A stretch of 64,000 nt of DNA from Cricetomys ansorgei (GCA_026225945.1 JAMJFZ010000107.1:47754501-47818500), one strand, 5' to 3'; shown: positions 22,660 through 35,284, numbered from the stretch's first letter. Program-made: numbers and translations. The notes: generated by a model from the letters alone, not told the origin.

Positions 22660-23566
22660 TTTATAGCACTTGTGTTTTTGCAGTTCTAGGATTTGTGACT
22701 CTCTCACTTGTTATCTCCTCAAATCTGCAGTCGCCCTATTTACTTTATTTTTTTTTTTACTTGAAATTTGCATCTCCTGACCTAATTATGTTAGCCCTTT
22801 GCTACTTGCCATCTTGCATATAACTAACTTTTTCTGTGTTGAAAGTGTGGAAATTTAAGTAGGTCCTTCAGAAACAGCATAACAAATCTCCTATAGAAGT
22901 ATATCATGTGTCTTATTTTTTGCACCTGAGCTCTCAAAGCCTGACTGGCTGGAAGAGAAGCTCATGCCCTGCGTTTGGGCACACTTGCCCTGATTCCCAG
23001 GTCCACTCCGTCCTGACAACAGCAGGACTAACAATCTTCTCATTCTTCTCCTTGAGCAAAGTTGTCTCAAACATTACCCCCAGTCTTAATGGCTATGTTA
23101 CTTAGAGACAGTTTGCACTCTAGGATCACACCCCTCTCTTGCTCTTTTGTCCTGAGAGCTAGCTACCCAGGACATGGAGCTCAATTCCCTAGCATTTGAA
23201 ATTGTGGAAATGAAGTTACCCAGGGCACTGGGGATCTGCTTTCTATTTTGACCAGCTCTTACCTTTGTGGACAATGATCTGAAGTCTGCCTCTTTCCCTT
23301 ACTCTTACCTAAGTTGTATCTGAGCAATACGGGGTCAGAACATATATGTAGCCCAGCTCTAGCCACATGATAGGATCTCAATAGTGTTAGTTAAAATGAA
23401 GGGAGGGATTTTGTTGTGATTGTGAAGTGAGGAGGGGAACGAGAGGATACAGAAATAGAATAGCCCTTTTTATATACCTGAGACTCCAACAAAAAGTCCA
23501 CATTAAACAATAGATTTGTTCCTTGAAAAATCAAGCTGCACATCTAGAAATGTGATTGGTTCAAAT
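22660..23566. other. Intergenic DNA, nothing recognised
   Basis: Moderate G+C between 22920 and 23300 but no family or gene identified; possibly an old degraded LTR. Confidence 0.4.
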
Positions 23567-23630
23567 GGGAGGCCGTGGTGGTTGATCTTGATTATCAGCC
23601 TGACAGGGTTTGGAACTATCTAGTGGATAC

Positions 23631-23683
<53 letters not shown>

Positions 23684-24190
23684 CAGTCAAAGACAGAGAC
23701 AGAGAGACAGAGACAGAGAGAGGATTGACAGAGACTTTAGGAGGATTAACTAAGAGGGCAGATTTCTGACCTCAAAGTGTGCAGTGTCTTAGAAAAAGGT
23801 GACCCAATACAAAGACACAAGGAGGTCTCGGGGAAATTGGTAAGTTCCTGCCAGCCTTCTATCGCTTCTTCTGGAATAGGTGTGTCTGATCAGCTGCTTC
23901 AGTCTTCCCACTGATATCAGACTCCACCTTCTTCAGCCTTCCAACATGGACCAAATACCAACACCTTTCCTGTGAATTTTTGGACCATCAGCATTCATTT
24001 GTAACTGCTGAGGCATCCAACTTCATGGGATGAGCAGGCGCCAGGGTTCCCAGCTTCTCTAAAACGCAGACAGCCATTGCTGGACTACCTAACCCCTACC
24101 ATATAATCCAATCTAATAAATTATCCTTTTATAATATACATCCATTCTATTGGTTCTGTTTCTCCAGGGAACCATCACCTAATATAGGGA
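23567..24190 (+). mobile_element. LTR-like interspersed repeat with internal (TG)n
   Basis: Head GGTGGTTGATCTTGATTATC is related to the 17528 element. A TG microsatellite and GACAGA-rich stretch (23632-23720) interrupt the body. The distal part runs through AAACGCAGACAGCCATTGC to a GGGAACCATCACCTAATATA end. Confidence 0.4.
23632..23681 (+). repeat. (TG)n microsatellite
   Basis: About twenty-four TG units, likely polymorphic. Confidence 0.95.
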
Positions 24191-24894
24191 CGAAAGGGGA
24201 AAAATGAAAGGATAAGAGGTGGAAGGTGATCATAGAGAGGGTTAGTTCAAGAACAAGTTTTGAGATGTTAGTATAGGAGCTAAATCTTATCTGGCACAAT
24301 CACATAGAACTAGAGTCTTAAATCACAGTTTGTATGATTCCCTAAGCCAGAAATTATCCTTGGCCAAAAGTCACTGGCCTGATTGGTCACATGTCCACCT
24401 TCATGTAGCTCTTTGTTAACGGTAACCAAATTGTTAATAATGCATGTTTATATTCTAACATCAAGCTCAGTAAAACCCCAACCTTGACCATTACACCTAT
24501 TTAGTATTTTTAATGTAATCTTCAAGGTCTTTGCTATTGGCGCTTTATCATTTATCTCCTGCTGTGTAGTCCTTAAAAGTCATGTCTTTGCCTGCCACTC
24601 ACTGGTAGGGACTTTTATATTATTTAAGGAATATTATGGGATAGCAGTTCAGATTTACTACCACCAAAGCCCCCAGTCCAAAGCAAGTGAGCCCATCTTA
24701 CTGTCACTCTCCTTTTGCTCATGTGTAATAGCCATAAAAGGTCCGTATCCATTAAAGGGTATCTTCTGGCAGAAAAGAGCTTCCTAGTACAATGCTGGCC
24801 ATCCATTACACAACCACAATACTAAGGTAACAAAATGAGTAACAACCTTCTGAAAACTGTTAGCAGTGTTTACTAAGACTCAACATATGTGTGT
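24191..24894. other. Intergenic DNA, unassigned
   Basis: No gene. May include degraded repeat sequence between 24360 and 24830 that I cannot name. Confidence 0.4.
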
Positions 24895-25175
24895 CCTAGG
24901 TCCTGTTAATCCCACTCCTAGTTGAAATAACAACCGAGTACTTAGCTCTCCAAAAGGCATCTTAGGTGTGCATTCAAAGCAGCATCACTTGTAATTGTCA
25001 ATAGAATATGAGCTACTCATATGTCCCTCAGTGGAAGTATGGGTGTAAAAAGAGTAGTTAAAGCAATTGGTTACTATAAATAAAAAATTCTGAATTGCAA
25101 TGACATGTAATTATATTGATTAATTTTATAGGATAAAACTGAGTCTGAGAAGCCAAACTCAAAAAGTCATTTATG

Positions 25176-25400
25176 TGGCTGGAGAGATGGCTCAGTGGTT
25201 AAGAATTGGTAACTCTTCCAGAGGACTTGATTTCAATTCCAGCACCCACATATAGTAGCTCACAACTGTCTGTAACTCTGTAGCAGGGTCGCAGGGAATC
25301 TGACACCTGCTTCTGGCCTCCATTGGCACAAAGCACAGATGCAGTGCATAGGCATATGTGTGGGTAAAACAGTCATATGCATAAAGATAAATTTAAAAAT
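25176..25400 (+). repeat. B3 SINE
   Basis: GGCTGGAGAGATGGCTCAGT head with A and B boxes, CACATATAGTAGCTCACAAC body and A-rich tail. Confidence 0.85.
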
Positions 25401-25404
25401 GGAA

Positions 25405-25590
25405 CTCACTTATATTATTTTGTGTGTCTGTGTATACACAAGTGCAATGTGAATCATGTGCATGTGGAGATCAGAGGACAATTTCAGGTGTTGGTTCTCT
25501 CCTTCCATCTTATGGGTCCTAGGGGTCAAACTCAGGTTATCAGGCTTAGCCAAAAATGCCTTTGCCCTCTCAGTCAGCCCTATTTAATTA
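25405..25590 (-). repeat. B3 SINE
   Basis: Antisense B3: TGTGCATGTGGAGATCAGAG, TTGGTTCTCTCCTTCCATCT, GGTCAAACTCAGGTTATCAG and TTTGCCCTCTCAGTCAGCCC. It lies tail to tail with the preceding B3. Confidence 0.8.
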
Positions 25591-25799
25591 TTTATAATGT
25601 TAGAACTCAGGATAGTAGGTTCTCTGGATAGATGATGGTGATGGGAAAGAGACTTCCAGAGTTCTGTAAATATTCTGGGTGAGATGACACAAGTATCTTC
25701 ATTCTGAATATTCATAGAGCTATACTCCTAAAACTTGCATGTCTTTTGTGTATATGTCATTACATAAAATGTTTATATTAAATAAAAATTACTTCTTGA

Positions 25800-26906
25800 T
25801 GTTCTTAGACTTTATCAACTAGAAAATCTCATAGATTTTCTATAAATTTAGGTGTATATGGAGCTTTATGTGAACTAAACCAACAAAATTAATTGAAGAA
25901 TTAAAAACTAAAAGGAAATTAAAGTGATCTTGGCATAGACTACAGAGCTTTAATCAAAGGGTGTCCTACAAAATGTCTTTTTTAGTATCTAGAAACTACA
26001 AAAGATGCCACTAGCTAATTTTTTCTTATTTATAAGGACAGGCAAGAGGACTTAGAATTGTAAGCAAATGCTTACAGTGTTTCCTCTTCTGTGGCTGGCA
26101 GTGCTCTCTGGGAATGCCCATATGGACAAACTCAGTAGGTACCTGGTCTTAAGACCTAGTGCATCTAGTATAGACTCTTGTCTCTGGCTCTAACCCCAGT
26201 CTGTCATATGTTAGATGGGAAATTGCTTTAAGGGCAGATATCCAAACAGAAGGACAACCTTCAGAACAGATGGACAGCTCAGCATAAAGAGGGAACCATC
26301 AGAGAATCAAACATAGCAAGGGAAATTCAGTGTACAAACATGGAGGAAATTAGTGGGCCAGCAACACAGTTTCATCATTTGCCAATATCTGTGATTTAGT
26401 GTTGTTTATCCAGAAATTGGGCTAAGTAAAAAAAATTTTAGGGTAAAATCAGGAATCACATGAAAAAGAAAAATAGGTCTAGACTGATCACCATGGTTTC
26501 TGTGAAACTTTTCCAAAACGATGATGCAGACAACAGCAGGAACAGACACACAAGTGAGAAAATGTTTAAACATTTCTGTAATATTCACATTGTAAAGTCA
26601 GAGAAGACTGAGAGAATTTCGAGACAGCTTAGTTTAAATTTTTTAAACCTTTTATAAGTTTTATTTTGAGGAATGTTTAGTGAAAATTGTCAAAAAATCT
26701 TATAGGAAATCCACAGTAGAAAGTAGACAATTGTGGAAAGCATCTCATTAAAAGGGAGTGGGTCTAAATATAACTCCTATCTATGTAACTTCCTTTAGAG
26801 CTTCCAATCTAGGGCCTTGGGTACTTGGGAAAGTACCCTAATGATCAGTAACAGATATTTCATTAATTGTACTGATGAGGAAACTAAGAGGCTGACAGGT
26901 TGACTT
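25800..26906. other. Intergenic DNA, nothing recognised
   Basis: No gene or named repeat. A poly(T) run of 17 sits at about 26907. Confidence 0.45.
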
Positions 26907-26940
26907 TTTTTTTTTTTTTTTTAATACTCGGTTATGCAAC

Positions 26941-27135
26941 TAGGGGCTCGAGAGATGACTCAGCAGTTAAGAACACTGGCTGCTTTCCAAAGGACCTGGG
27001 TTCAATTCCCAGCACCCACATGGCAGCTCACAACTGTCTATAACTCCGGTTCCAGGGGATCCAACACTCTCACAGAGACATACATATAGGCAAAACACCA
27101 ATGCACATAAAAGGCAAACAAATAATTAAGTAAAA
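26941..27135 (+). repeat. B2 SINE, well preserved
   Basis: GGGCTCGAGAGATGACTCAG head, GACCTGGGTTCAATTCCCAG B-box region, CCCACATGGCAGCTCACAAC and a CACCAATGCACATAAAAGG tail. Close to consensus, so comparatively young. Confidence 0.9.
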
Positions 27136-29659
27136 AATACTTAAAACCTAAATATTTTACCTTGCACTTAGAGATTTCCTACATTCAAACCACCAGAAAC
27201 CGAGAGGATATACAAATTTTCTTTAAGACACTTGGATTTGCAAGGAATACAATCAGAATCTCACTCACTCAATTATAAGATATGGAAGTCATTGAAAATA
27301 TCTCTAAAAAATTCAAAGACAGTCTCTGTTAATCTTAGTTCAAATTATAAATGGAAATCATTAGCTTAAACCAATGTGTTAGAAAGTTGGGGGAGTCATA
27401 GCAATGAAGTTGTTGAAAAAAATGGAGGGAGCAGCCTCTTTTAGAAGGCCAGGTGCTAGTGGTGGGTTGATAAAGGTTTAATGACTGGTTTGGGAATAGA
27501 AGAGATGGGGAGCTCTGTTCTGTAGCATTTGCAGATTTCCATTGTATAAAATAATCCTACCATGATGATCTTAATCTACCATTATGACATACTTGATTTC
27601 AGTGTTTGGAAGAGACACAGAGTGGTGTATCACTGTATAGAATTTCTGCTGTCTGCTTACAAAAGAAAGTACAGCAAAATAATCAGTAAGTGTTGAGTTT
27701 GAGTACTTATTACCTTTTGTATTTATATTTAGATAATGAATGTAAATAATTACTTGTAATTTAATGGCAAGCTTATATAATACAGTGTTTGACACCATCC
27801 ATGGTATATATAACTGGCTAGAAACCTTTTTGAAAAGTCAGCAGCTGAAACAAGAATAGGCTTGGGAATTTGTCTTTAGCCACAAATGGTCAAATGAATT
27901 CATTTTTAATGAAGAGAAAATTCCCAGTTCTTCTCACTTTCACAAGATTGTTCACTAATTTCAGTCAATGTACATATTACCATTTTACTATTTTCCTTTC
28001 AGAATTTTAGAACCACTTCGGGCCTGAAGAAACTACATGGGCACAACATACTATGCACAACATGAGAATGCCAGGTAGACACTACTGTGGCCAGATCTGA
28101 AAGCATTCAGTCAAAAGCAATATATTTATTTTATAATACCAGGAAATTAGGGCTTGGTGTAGGCAAATACTATTTTTTTTAGATTTGTTCAAAATATGTT
28201 TCAAATGTATATATATATATATCAGTGATGTAATGTATTTAGCAAATGCTTGCATTTATTTCACTTAAAATCTATATGTTATCACAATAAGTTATTTATT
28301 CATAGACTAAAGTAATACCTGAATAATTTATACAATGTGTATTTTCTGTTAAAATAGATTAGTGTGCCTCAGAAATGGGGAATTGATCAAAACACAAAGT
28401 TAGAAAGCCAGGTGTTCCTAAATTCTTTGGCAACTGAAGCATATCAAAACTCTCACACTTCAAAATGATTTCCACTTTTTCAAGATCATCTAAAAACTTG
28501 TGCTCAGAACCCTGCAAGCCTCAAATGACCACATCAAGGGAAATGAAGTGGACTTTTCACTTGGTGATAAGATCTTTAGGAAACCACTAGATGATCTAGC
28601 CTGACATCACTGCTCAGGTGTACAGGTCTCTCTCCTTAAACAAGTTATTCCAGGATAAGGAGATCTGTTCCTCCATCCTTTGAGTGCAATGTGCAGTAAC
28701 CACATTTGGCTGGAATCCTAATGTATGTAGTATTTATCTTAGGGAATCAACATTTATGTCATAGAGACTTATGCTCTGTGAGACCCACCATTAATAATTG
28801 CACTCATGGCTACAGCTAAACACAGATGTTATGCTGTCTGTCTTACTGATGTACCTCAGAAGAGTTTGTTCTTACTGTGTTTTTTTGTTTGTTTGTTTGT
28901 ATTTTTATTGTTTTCAATGTGGAAGAATACCATTGTAATTGTACACTGCTGTGGCAGCTTACCAAACAGGACAAGGAGGCATAGTCATTGGTGCAAACTC
29001 TGCTAGACCTCAGCAGTGGGAACCACTGCCCTGGCCAGCTCCATACTCAATCAACAGTGGAACCTCGAGCATCTCAGCTCAGGTGTTTTTATTCTTTCAG
29101 AACTCCTCAGGTATTCTACTGTTAGCACATGCAGATCATTAGCAGTTAAACAACACCCACAGAAATCCATCACCAACAAACTTCCCCAACATACCATTAG
29201 TAACAAAACCAACCCACAAAATTCAAGATATTTTTCAAAAACAAGATCTCTCAAACTGAAAATTAACCCAATGAAGAAGGAAAAGCTGACAGTTGTCCTA
29301 ATAGGACAGTTTATTAATTTAAGTCTTACACAAGTAGAAACTTGAACAATAGATCTCAAAATGTGGTACAAATGCTCCTTTGTTCTTACTCAAGTCAGTT
29401 TATTGAAATTAAATTTTCTTCTAATGTTTTTGATGACTGTGCAGGCTGACATGACATTAACTACCAGGGCCTATGCATAGATGTGAATGATACCTTTGGG
29501 AGAGTGGCCTTTTTCTTTTGTTAAAAGTGTTTTACTCATTCTTGAAATTGACATTTATTGAAAAGTCTGGGATGTTTAGTTGTCAAATGTATGATTCAAA
29601 TCATTTTACAAAGACATTTCAAGACAGAGAATATTTTAATTACCTCAGGAATTTTTCTT
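27136..29659. other. Intergenic DNA, unassigned
   Basis: Mostly AT-rich with a short (TA)n near 28212 and (TTTG)n at 28880-28902. The stretch 28920-29340 has higher G+C and unusual open frames on both strands (for example 28939-29142 plus). I recognise no product and do not call it a gene; a decayed processed pseudogene is possible. Confidence 0.4.
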
Positions 29660-30120
29660 CTGCCCCTTCTAGTCAACTCTTCACCCTCCACATCCACGAG
29701 TCAACACCGATCTGATATCTATCGTAGAGATAACTGTCTTTTCACAGTGTAGTATTTACCTGTTGGGAGTTTTATATAAATTGATGTTATCATTTGCAAA
29801 CAATCTGAATGTCTGGCTGCTTTAACTCAGCGTATTTTTAGATTTATCTATGTTTTTATTTATATCAATAATTATTTTTGCTGAATAGTATTCTACTTGT
29901 CTATACCATGCTATATATGGCAAACTGTTCTCCCGTTGATGGGCATATGTACTATAGACAATCATTTGTATGGGCATATCTTTTTTTCTTATATTAATGC
30001 CTGCACGCAGAATCGCTGAGTAATTGCATAAATATGTGCTTAGCAACCTAAAAAAAAAGTGTTTCCAAAGTGGTGTACCATTTTACACTTTCATCAATCA
30101 GGTATGAGCATTCTATTTGC
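29660..30120 (+). mobile_element. Ancient L1 3' fragment
   Basis: GCTGAATAGTATTCTACTTG, CGTTGATGGGCATATGTAC and TTTCCAAAGTGGTGTACCAT match the sense conserved 3' part of old L1. Coding capacity lost. Confidence 0.65.
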
Positions 30121-31069
30121 TTTGTATCTGGCATAGAGGATGGAAAGGTTATTTATTGAAATTTAGGTGGCTAATGCCTAGAGGTGTTGCTTGAAAAATC
30201 ACCTGAAAATTAGTTGAGTTTTGAAAGTATTTATGTAGAACTTATGATGTAAAAGCTTATATGTAAGCTTTTTATGTTAAGATAAAAAGATTTTGTTACA
30301 TAGATAGCATTTCTACAATAACAAATGGGAGGTTGTAGATAGACCTACAGAAATTGTCTGTGTATAGGAGGACTTCAGGAACTTCACTCTTATGTACATA
30401 TAAAACATTTTATCCATGGATTTATTTGAATGAAGTCTCAATATTTTAGTCTCATAGTTTTAGAACCTTTTAATCTTCTTTACAGCTCTGATTCAAAGGG
30501 AAGGAGAAATTAAGTAATTTGAAGAGACAGACTTGTAAAATTTAGCCTGTAAAATCAAGTTGCTTAACTATATTTGTCTCCTAAATTTTATTGGGTATTT
30601 TGGATAGAATATCATAGAATGTTAGGTTGGATGGCACTAGAAATGATCTAGACAAGGATTTAGAGGAGAGAACTAAGTTGTTCCCTCCTTTCCAGGAGAA
30701 ACTCCCTCATTTACTTCTACCTGCTGCCTCTCCTTCCTCTCCAGGACTTCTCTGGAGAAGTCCTTGCCCATATATATATAACATATCATACATATGTATA
30801 TTCATATATTCATGTATATATTCGTATATACATACGAATGATATTATTCTTCATTTGTTTGTATTCAACAGCTAGACTGTAAGCTTCAGGAGGGTTAGAT
30901 TGCATTTTACCTTTTAACACCATAGACATTTTCTATTAAGTAGTAAGAATTTATGATTTGGGCAGTTGTTTGCTTTAATCCTCAGAACTTCAAAAGAAAA
31001 GAAAAAGTGAAAAAAATTTAAAAGGTAATTCTTAAAAAAAAAAAAAAACCAGAACAAAACAAAATCTTT
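30121..31069. other. Intergenic DNA with AT microsatellite
   Basis: An AT-rich low-complexity patch at 30768-30838 includes inverted arms ATTCGTAT/ATACGAAT around four bases. A 15-base A run lies near 31035. Nothing else recognised. Confidence 0.5.
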
Positions 31070-31250
31070 TCCAGGTAGTGGTGGCACATGCCTTTTAATC
31101 CCAGCCCCTGGGAGGCAAAGGCGGTTGGAGCTCTGAGTTGAAGGACAGCCTGGTCTGTAGAGTGAGTTCCAGGACAGCCAGAGATACATCAGAGAAACCC
31201 TGTCTTGAAAAACCAAGACAAAACAACAACAACAACAACAACAACAACAA
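31070..31250 (+). repeat. B1 SINE with (CAA)n tail
   Basis: CAGGTAGTGGTGGCACATGC, TTTTAATCCCAGCCCCTGG, GACAGCCTGGTCTGTAGAGT, GAGTTCCAGGACAGCCAGAG and GAAACCCTGTCTTGAAAAAC form a full B1. The tail is ACAACA repeats from 31221 to 31250. Confidence 0.9.
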
Positions 31251-31274
31251 ATGCAACAAACAAAGGGTAACTCT

Positions 31275-31392
31275 TTGTGGGAGGACAAGGCAAGGTTATC
31301 GTTGTGGGTTTGAGGACAGCATGGTTTATACAAGTCCCAGTCCAGCCAGGGCTACATAGCAAGACTCTCCCTCTACAAACAAACAATTGAAA
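31275..31392 (+). repeat. Degenerate B1 fragment
   Basis: TGTGGGAGGACAAGGCAAGG, TTTGAGGACAGCATGGTTTA and CCAGCCAGGGCTACATAGCA keep B1 order directly after the previous copy. Confidence 0.6.
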
Positions 31393-31599
31393 ACCTATGT
31401 GGTTATGAATGAATAAAAGTATTTGTTTTAATACAATCACCGAAAATCATGTAAATCCAATGTGTATAGAAGTTTTTTCTTCAGGGCAAGGAAGATGTGA
31501 CTGAATTATTATTCAACCTTCAGAAAGGCAAGTCAACAATCTTCCATTTGAAAATAAGATTGATCTGCAAAATAAATTTTGATTGTAACAGCATCTTTA

Positions 31600-32095
31600 G
31601 AAATACAGCTTATAATCGATAGCTTTGAGGGAATGATAGTGGATGTGAGTTTGCAGATGACATCAAAGGCTGCTGTCAGAATTTTTTATGACTTGTTTTA
31701 TAAAACCCACAGAAGTTACTGCTGCTTCACTTCTTTATTTTCTTGTAGATTCTGGTAAACATTGCTCGTGGGTGTTAAAATTCTTAACAAAAGTTTTAGT
31801 CATTCTATTTGACAGCAGTGAACTCCAAATCCAGCCGCTAAGCTCCTTGCCGTTTCATTTACTTGACTCAGCTCCTGTCCTTGAACTCATTTCCGAGTTT
31901 CCCTGCCAGCTCGAACTTTATAGCCTGTTCGCAGGAATAGCTCGCGTCAAATATTCTCAGTGTCAACACTTTCTCAGGGTCCCAACAGCTGCGCAGTCTC
32001 TGCTGACCTGCATTTTCTTCCCCATCAAGCCTATTGACATTTTCACAATTTTCTTTGACTTTTTAATCTTGCCAATTACCTACGAGTTCTAATTT
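31600..32095. promoter_or_regulatory. Candidate distal enhancer (CpG-bearing, repeat-free)
   Basis: Repeat-free by eye. Nine CpGs fall between about 31835 and 32085 in an AT-rich setting where CpG is otherwise rare. It contains an exact TCF/LEF word ATCAAAGG (31662-31669), an AP-1/NRF2-type TGACTCAGC (31864-31872) and an E-box CAGCTG near 31986. A 134-codon open frame (31688-32092) has no recognisable product. It lies about 10 kb upstream of Fgf20. Function is inference. Confidence 0.35.
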
Positions 32096-32249
32096 TGCTG
32101 TTACTTTTTTTTCTTTCTTTCTACATTTGGAAGCCAGAGTTAGTTACGTGCAGAATTTGCTGAGGGTAGGAGTAGAGTTTGGCAACATTTATTCCAGTCT
32201 CACAAGGTCCCCTCTGGGTCTTGTCAAGGTCTTGGCATGCGACCACACC

Positions 32250-32261
32250 GTCCTCTAGTGG
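32250..32261 (-). promoter_or_regulatory. CTCF-like site
   Basis: GTCCTCTAGTGG on the plus strand equals CCACTAGAGGAC on the minus strand, agreeing with the CTCF core CCASYAGRGGGC at eleven of twelve positions. It lies between the two genes, core pointing toward Micu3. Confidence 0.45.
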
Positions 32262-32559
32262 CTGACCCAGGAGAGGCCAGCAGCCTCTTTCCCACAGTAA
32301 CTTCAAGTGGATTTATGTCTAGGTGTAGTTATTTTTCAAGACCAAGGGTATTTTCCCCCAAAATGTGCCTGTTATTTTGAGAGTCAAGTTCTGTTTTTAC
32401 ATTTCTGGATTCTGTAACCCAGAGTCATTCTTAATTGTGAGCAATAAAAAGTAAGTTCAAGAAAGTAAAGCAAATACTTGAGATTTCTGACAAAGTTCAA
32501 AATGTGCATATCAATTAAGCAAAAACATATTTATTAAGTATGTAATATACCAGAGTTCA

Positions 32560-34230
32560 TAGTTGTATTTTGCTAGGACAGTTGTTGCCCCGAGTTCATA
32601 GCTATGTAAGGCTATCGTGGGCTTTTAAAACTTTCTTCAATTTTTCTTGTTTTTTGAAAATTTTATGCATGCATATCATGTTTAAGTCTGCCCCCCATAC
32701 ACTCTTCCCCTCAAGTTCCTCTCCTATGTCTCCCCCAACATTCCTTTCTCAGCTTCATGTGGTCTGTTTTTATTATGAGCCAGTGAGACCATTTAGTTCT
32801 CCTGAATGTCTGTTGCTGGAGGACTGTCTCCTGGAACGTGGGTAGCCTCTCAAGGGCTGCATCCGCGAAGAAAACTGACTCACTCTTTCTCACAGCATTT
32901 GTCAACTGACAGTAACTCATTAGCGAGGTGTAGGACTTAATGAGCCCCTCCCCCATTCGTGGTGGGATTTTTGACTGGCTTGATCTTGGGCATGTCGTAT
33001 GCATGCAGTCACAGCCTCTAGAGTTTGTATGTGCGGAGGAGTTGTCATATCTGGAACATACAGTTTTTGTGCAGATGCCTATTTTCTGCTTCATCTTCTG
33101 AGATAATCCCTGAGCCATGGAGGCAGGAGGTTTGATATAGATGACCCGTTTTAATTTCAGTATTCCATAATCTTTTATTCTCTGCAGGTCGACTGGTTGT
33201 GGGGATCTGTATTAATTGCCATCTGTTACAAAAACAAAGAAGCAAACAAACTTCTGATGAGGCTCAAGGGATGTATTAGCCTATGGGTACAAAGTTAAGA
33301 ACTTATTGGGCACTTTGTCACTCTGTATGTTTTGCACAATATAGTATTAGGTTCTGCCCTAGATTCTATAATCTTGCCAGTCATGGGTTGTGGTTTCCAT
33401 TAGTGGTAACAGGGTTGAGTTCTATCTTGTAAAGTGGGCTTTAGATCCAATAATTTAAAAAAGTGGCTGTTTGCTTCTATGATATTTATGCCACTATTAT
33501 ATGAGTAAGGATATTTTGCCAGGCCTGTTGTTACAGTATCTCACAGAGTTCATAGCTATGTAATGCTGTCGACTAGTTTTCTACCCTAGTAGCATGCATA
33601 GCACCTGTCAATGAGAAAGCTAGGCAGTAGCAATGAAGCTTCGGGGGATCTTGAGTTCTCCATGTCCTATGACTCAAGGGTGGTATCTTCAGTGTTAGGT
33701 CTTACCATCAAGTTCTAGAGTGTAAGAACAGTGGCAATAACTTGTAACGTTTTGGGGGCACCTATGGGACCCCACCAACTCAAAAAAGGTATCTCACACC
33801 TGTCACTGGGCTTTTTATTTCATAGCCTATGGTCTCTGAGAGGGGCCCTGCCCCCATTATAGAGTAACTCTGTTTAAACTCCTTTTATATGTGTATATTT
33901 CTGGAAGTTTCTACAGTGGTAAGTTTCCATATGCTATTTTCAAAGTTTTAAATTCTAGTTATCCCTCCTCATATACCCTCTTCTACCCTGCCCTCCTGCC
34001 CCTCTCATTTCAACTTTGCCTGTTCCATTATTTTCCTTTCCCTGCCTTCATTTTAGCAGGAGGACTGTAACAGTGAATCAGTGTTTCTTGTTAGGATGGA
34101 ATTCAACCAGACTAACTTGTAAATCAGACAGTTTCAAAAAGCATACAGTCATAATCTGTGCTCTTAACATCAGCACTATAATTGGTTCTGTCTTATCTTC
34201 TCTAATTTGTTTTCAAGACAAATAAGGGGA
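32560..34230 (-). mobile_element. Rodent L1 (Lx-type) 3' region
   Basis: GTTGCTGGAGGACTGTCTCC, TGGGATTTTTGACTGGCTTG, ATCCCTGAGCCATGGAGGCA, TTTATTCTCTGCAGGTCGAC and TTAATTGCCATCTGTTACA are landmarks of antisense rodent L1 3' sequence, the same segment as the element at 63590. Text up to about 34230 appears continuous with it. Open frames inside are remnants. Ends are uncertain. Confidence 0.55.
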
Positions 34231-35284
34231 CTGGCAGTATGTCATTTACTTAGTTGGTACTAGCCCTACCCATTTCTCTCTACTGGATGTATCACACAGC
34301 TTCCATGTGCTTCTTACTCTAGATTGGTCATTTTAGAGCTACCTGTGTGTTCCTAACCTGTGCCAAGTTTAAGACACTTCTAAGTCTTCTTTTTGTTCTT
34401 ATTTGGTTGTCCCCCTGGAGGTATGGGCTCTTCCCTACTCCCCCAGCTCTAGTTTGGCTAAACTTTTGGGCAGTTTTTCCTAAACTTGACTAGTTAGCTC
34501 AGACTTCTAAGTAAGGGAGAGGAATGCATAAGTAAGGGTTTTGTCAGCTTATCACTTTGCTTGCAAGATATAAAATATTGAGGTGGTTTAATTAGTCACT
34601 AGTTCATTTTCTGAGTTTCAAAGTGAATGTCATTCATCCTTATTGTTGATGTTATTATAGATTAAACATGTATCTCCATCACTGTAATGGTAGTTTTATT
34701 TCTATCTAATTCTAAAGAGACAACAAATTCATTAATTGTTAATTAATTAATATTTAAAAATTAATTCCCTATATTTTATGGGAAGATTCATTATTTGAAA
34801 GAGTACTACTTAAAATGAAATGTTAGTGGCAGTTTTATTCTCTTAGAAAATTTAATTTATTTGAATGTGGTGATTTAATGTTTACATCATTATAATTAAG
34901 ACATCCCTGTAGTGTTTGTGTGCTATCATTCTTCCACAGAATGAACCCCATTTAAAGAATAGTTTCTTTACTTGAATTGGAAAAATGACAAACAATCAAT
35001 TAATTTCATTTCTTGGCATATTCATAATGAGATAATGAAAAAGGTTGAAAAGTAACTATAATTATGTTCCTTAATCCACGGATCAATCATAGATTCTGGA
35101 GCCATCAAGAAATGTGCATAAACAATGTTGCCATTTTGAAACAGTTTTTCATCTACTTCAGTTGTTCTAAAAATCAATTTTATTACCTTCTTAGGTATTC
35201 GTAGCTTAATTTGATAGGAATAGAATTAGCTGTTAATGAACAAAACAGATACAGAACCTTCCTGCATGAACTTTCATTTTAGTA
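34231..35284. other. Intergenic DNA, unassigned
   Basis: AT-rich; may be further decayed L1 in its left part. No gene seen. Confidence 0.4.

Larger units (their letters stand above)
24895..25795 (+). mobile_element. Ancient L1 3' end, split by two B3 SINEs
   Basis: Left part 24895-25165 (CACTCCTAGTTGAAATAACA, CAAAGCAGCATCACTTGTAA, CTCATATGTCCCTCAGTGGA) and right part about 25600-25795 (GATGGTGATGGGAAAGAGAC, ATGTCATTACATAAAATGT and then AATAAA) read as consecutive pieces of one old sense L1 3' terminus. The B3 pair at 25176-25590 separates them. Confidence 0.5.

Noticed and set aside
31688..32092. 134-codon plus-strand frame as a gene
   Set aside because: No recognisable domain or splice partners. 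The surrounding motifs and CpG retention fit non-coding constraint better; kept only as a candidate element.
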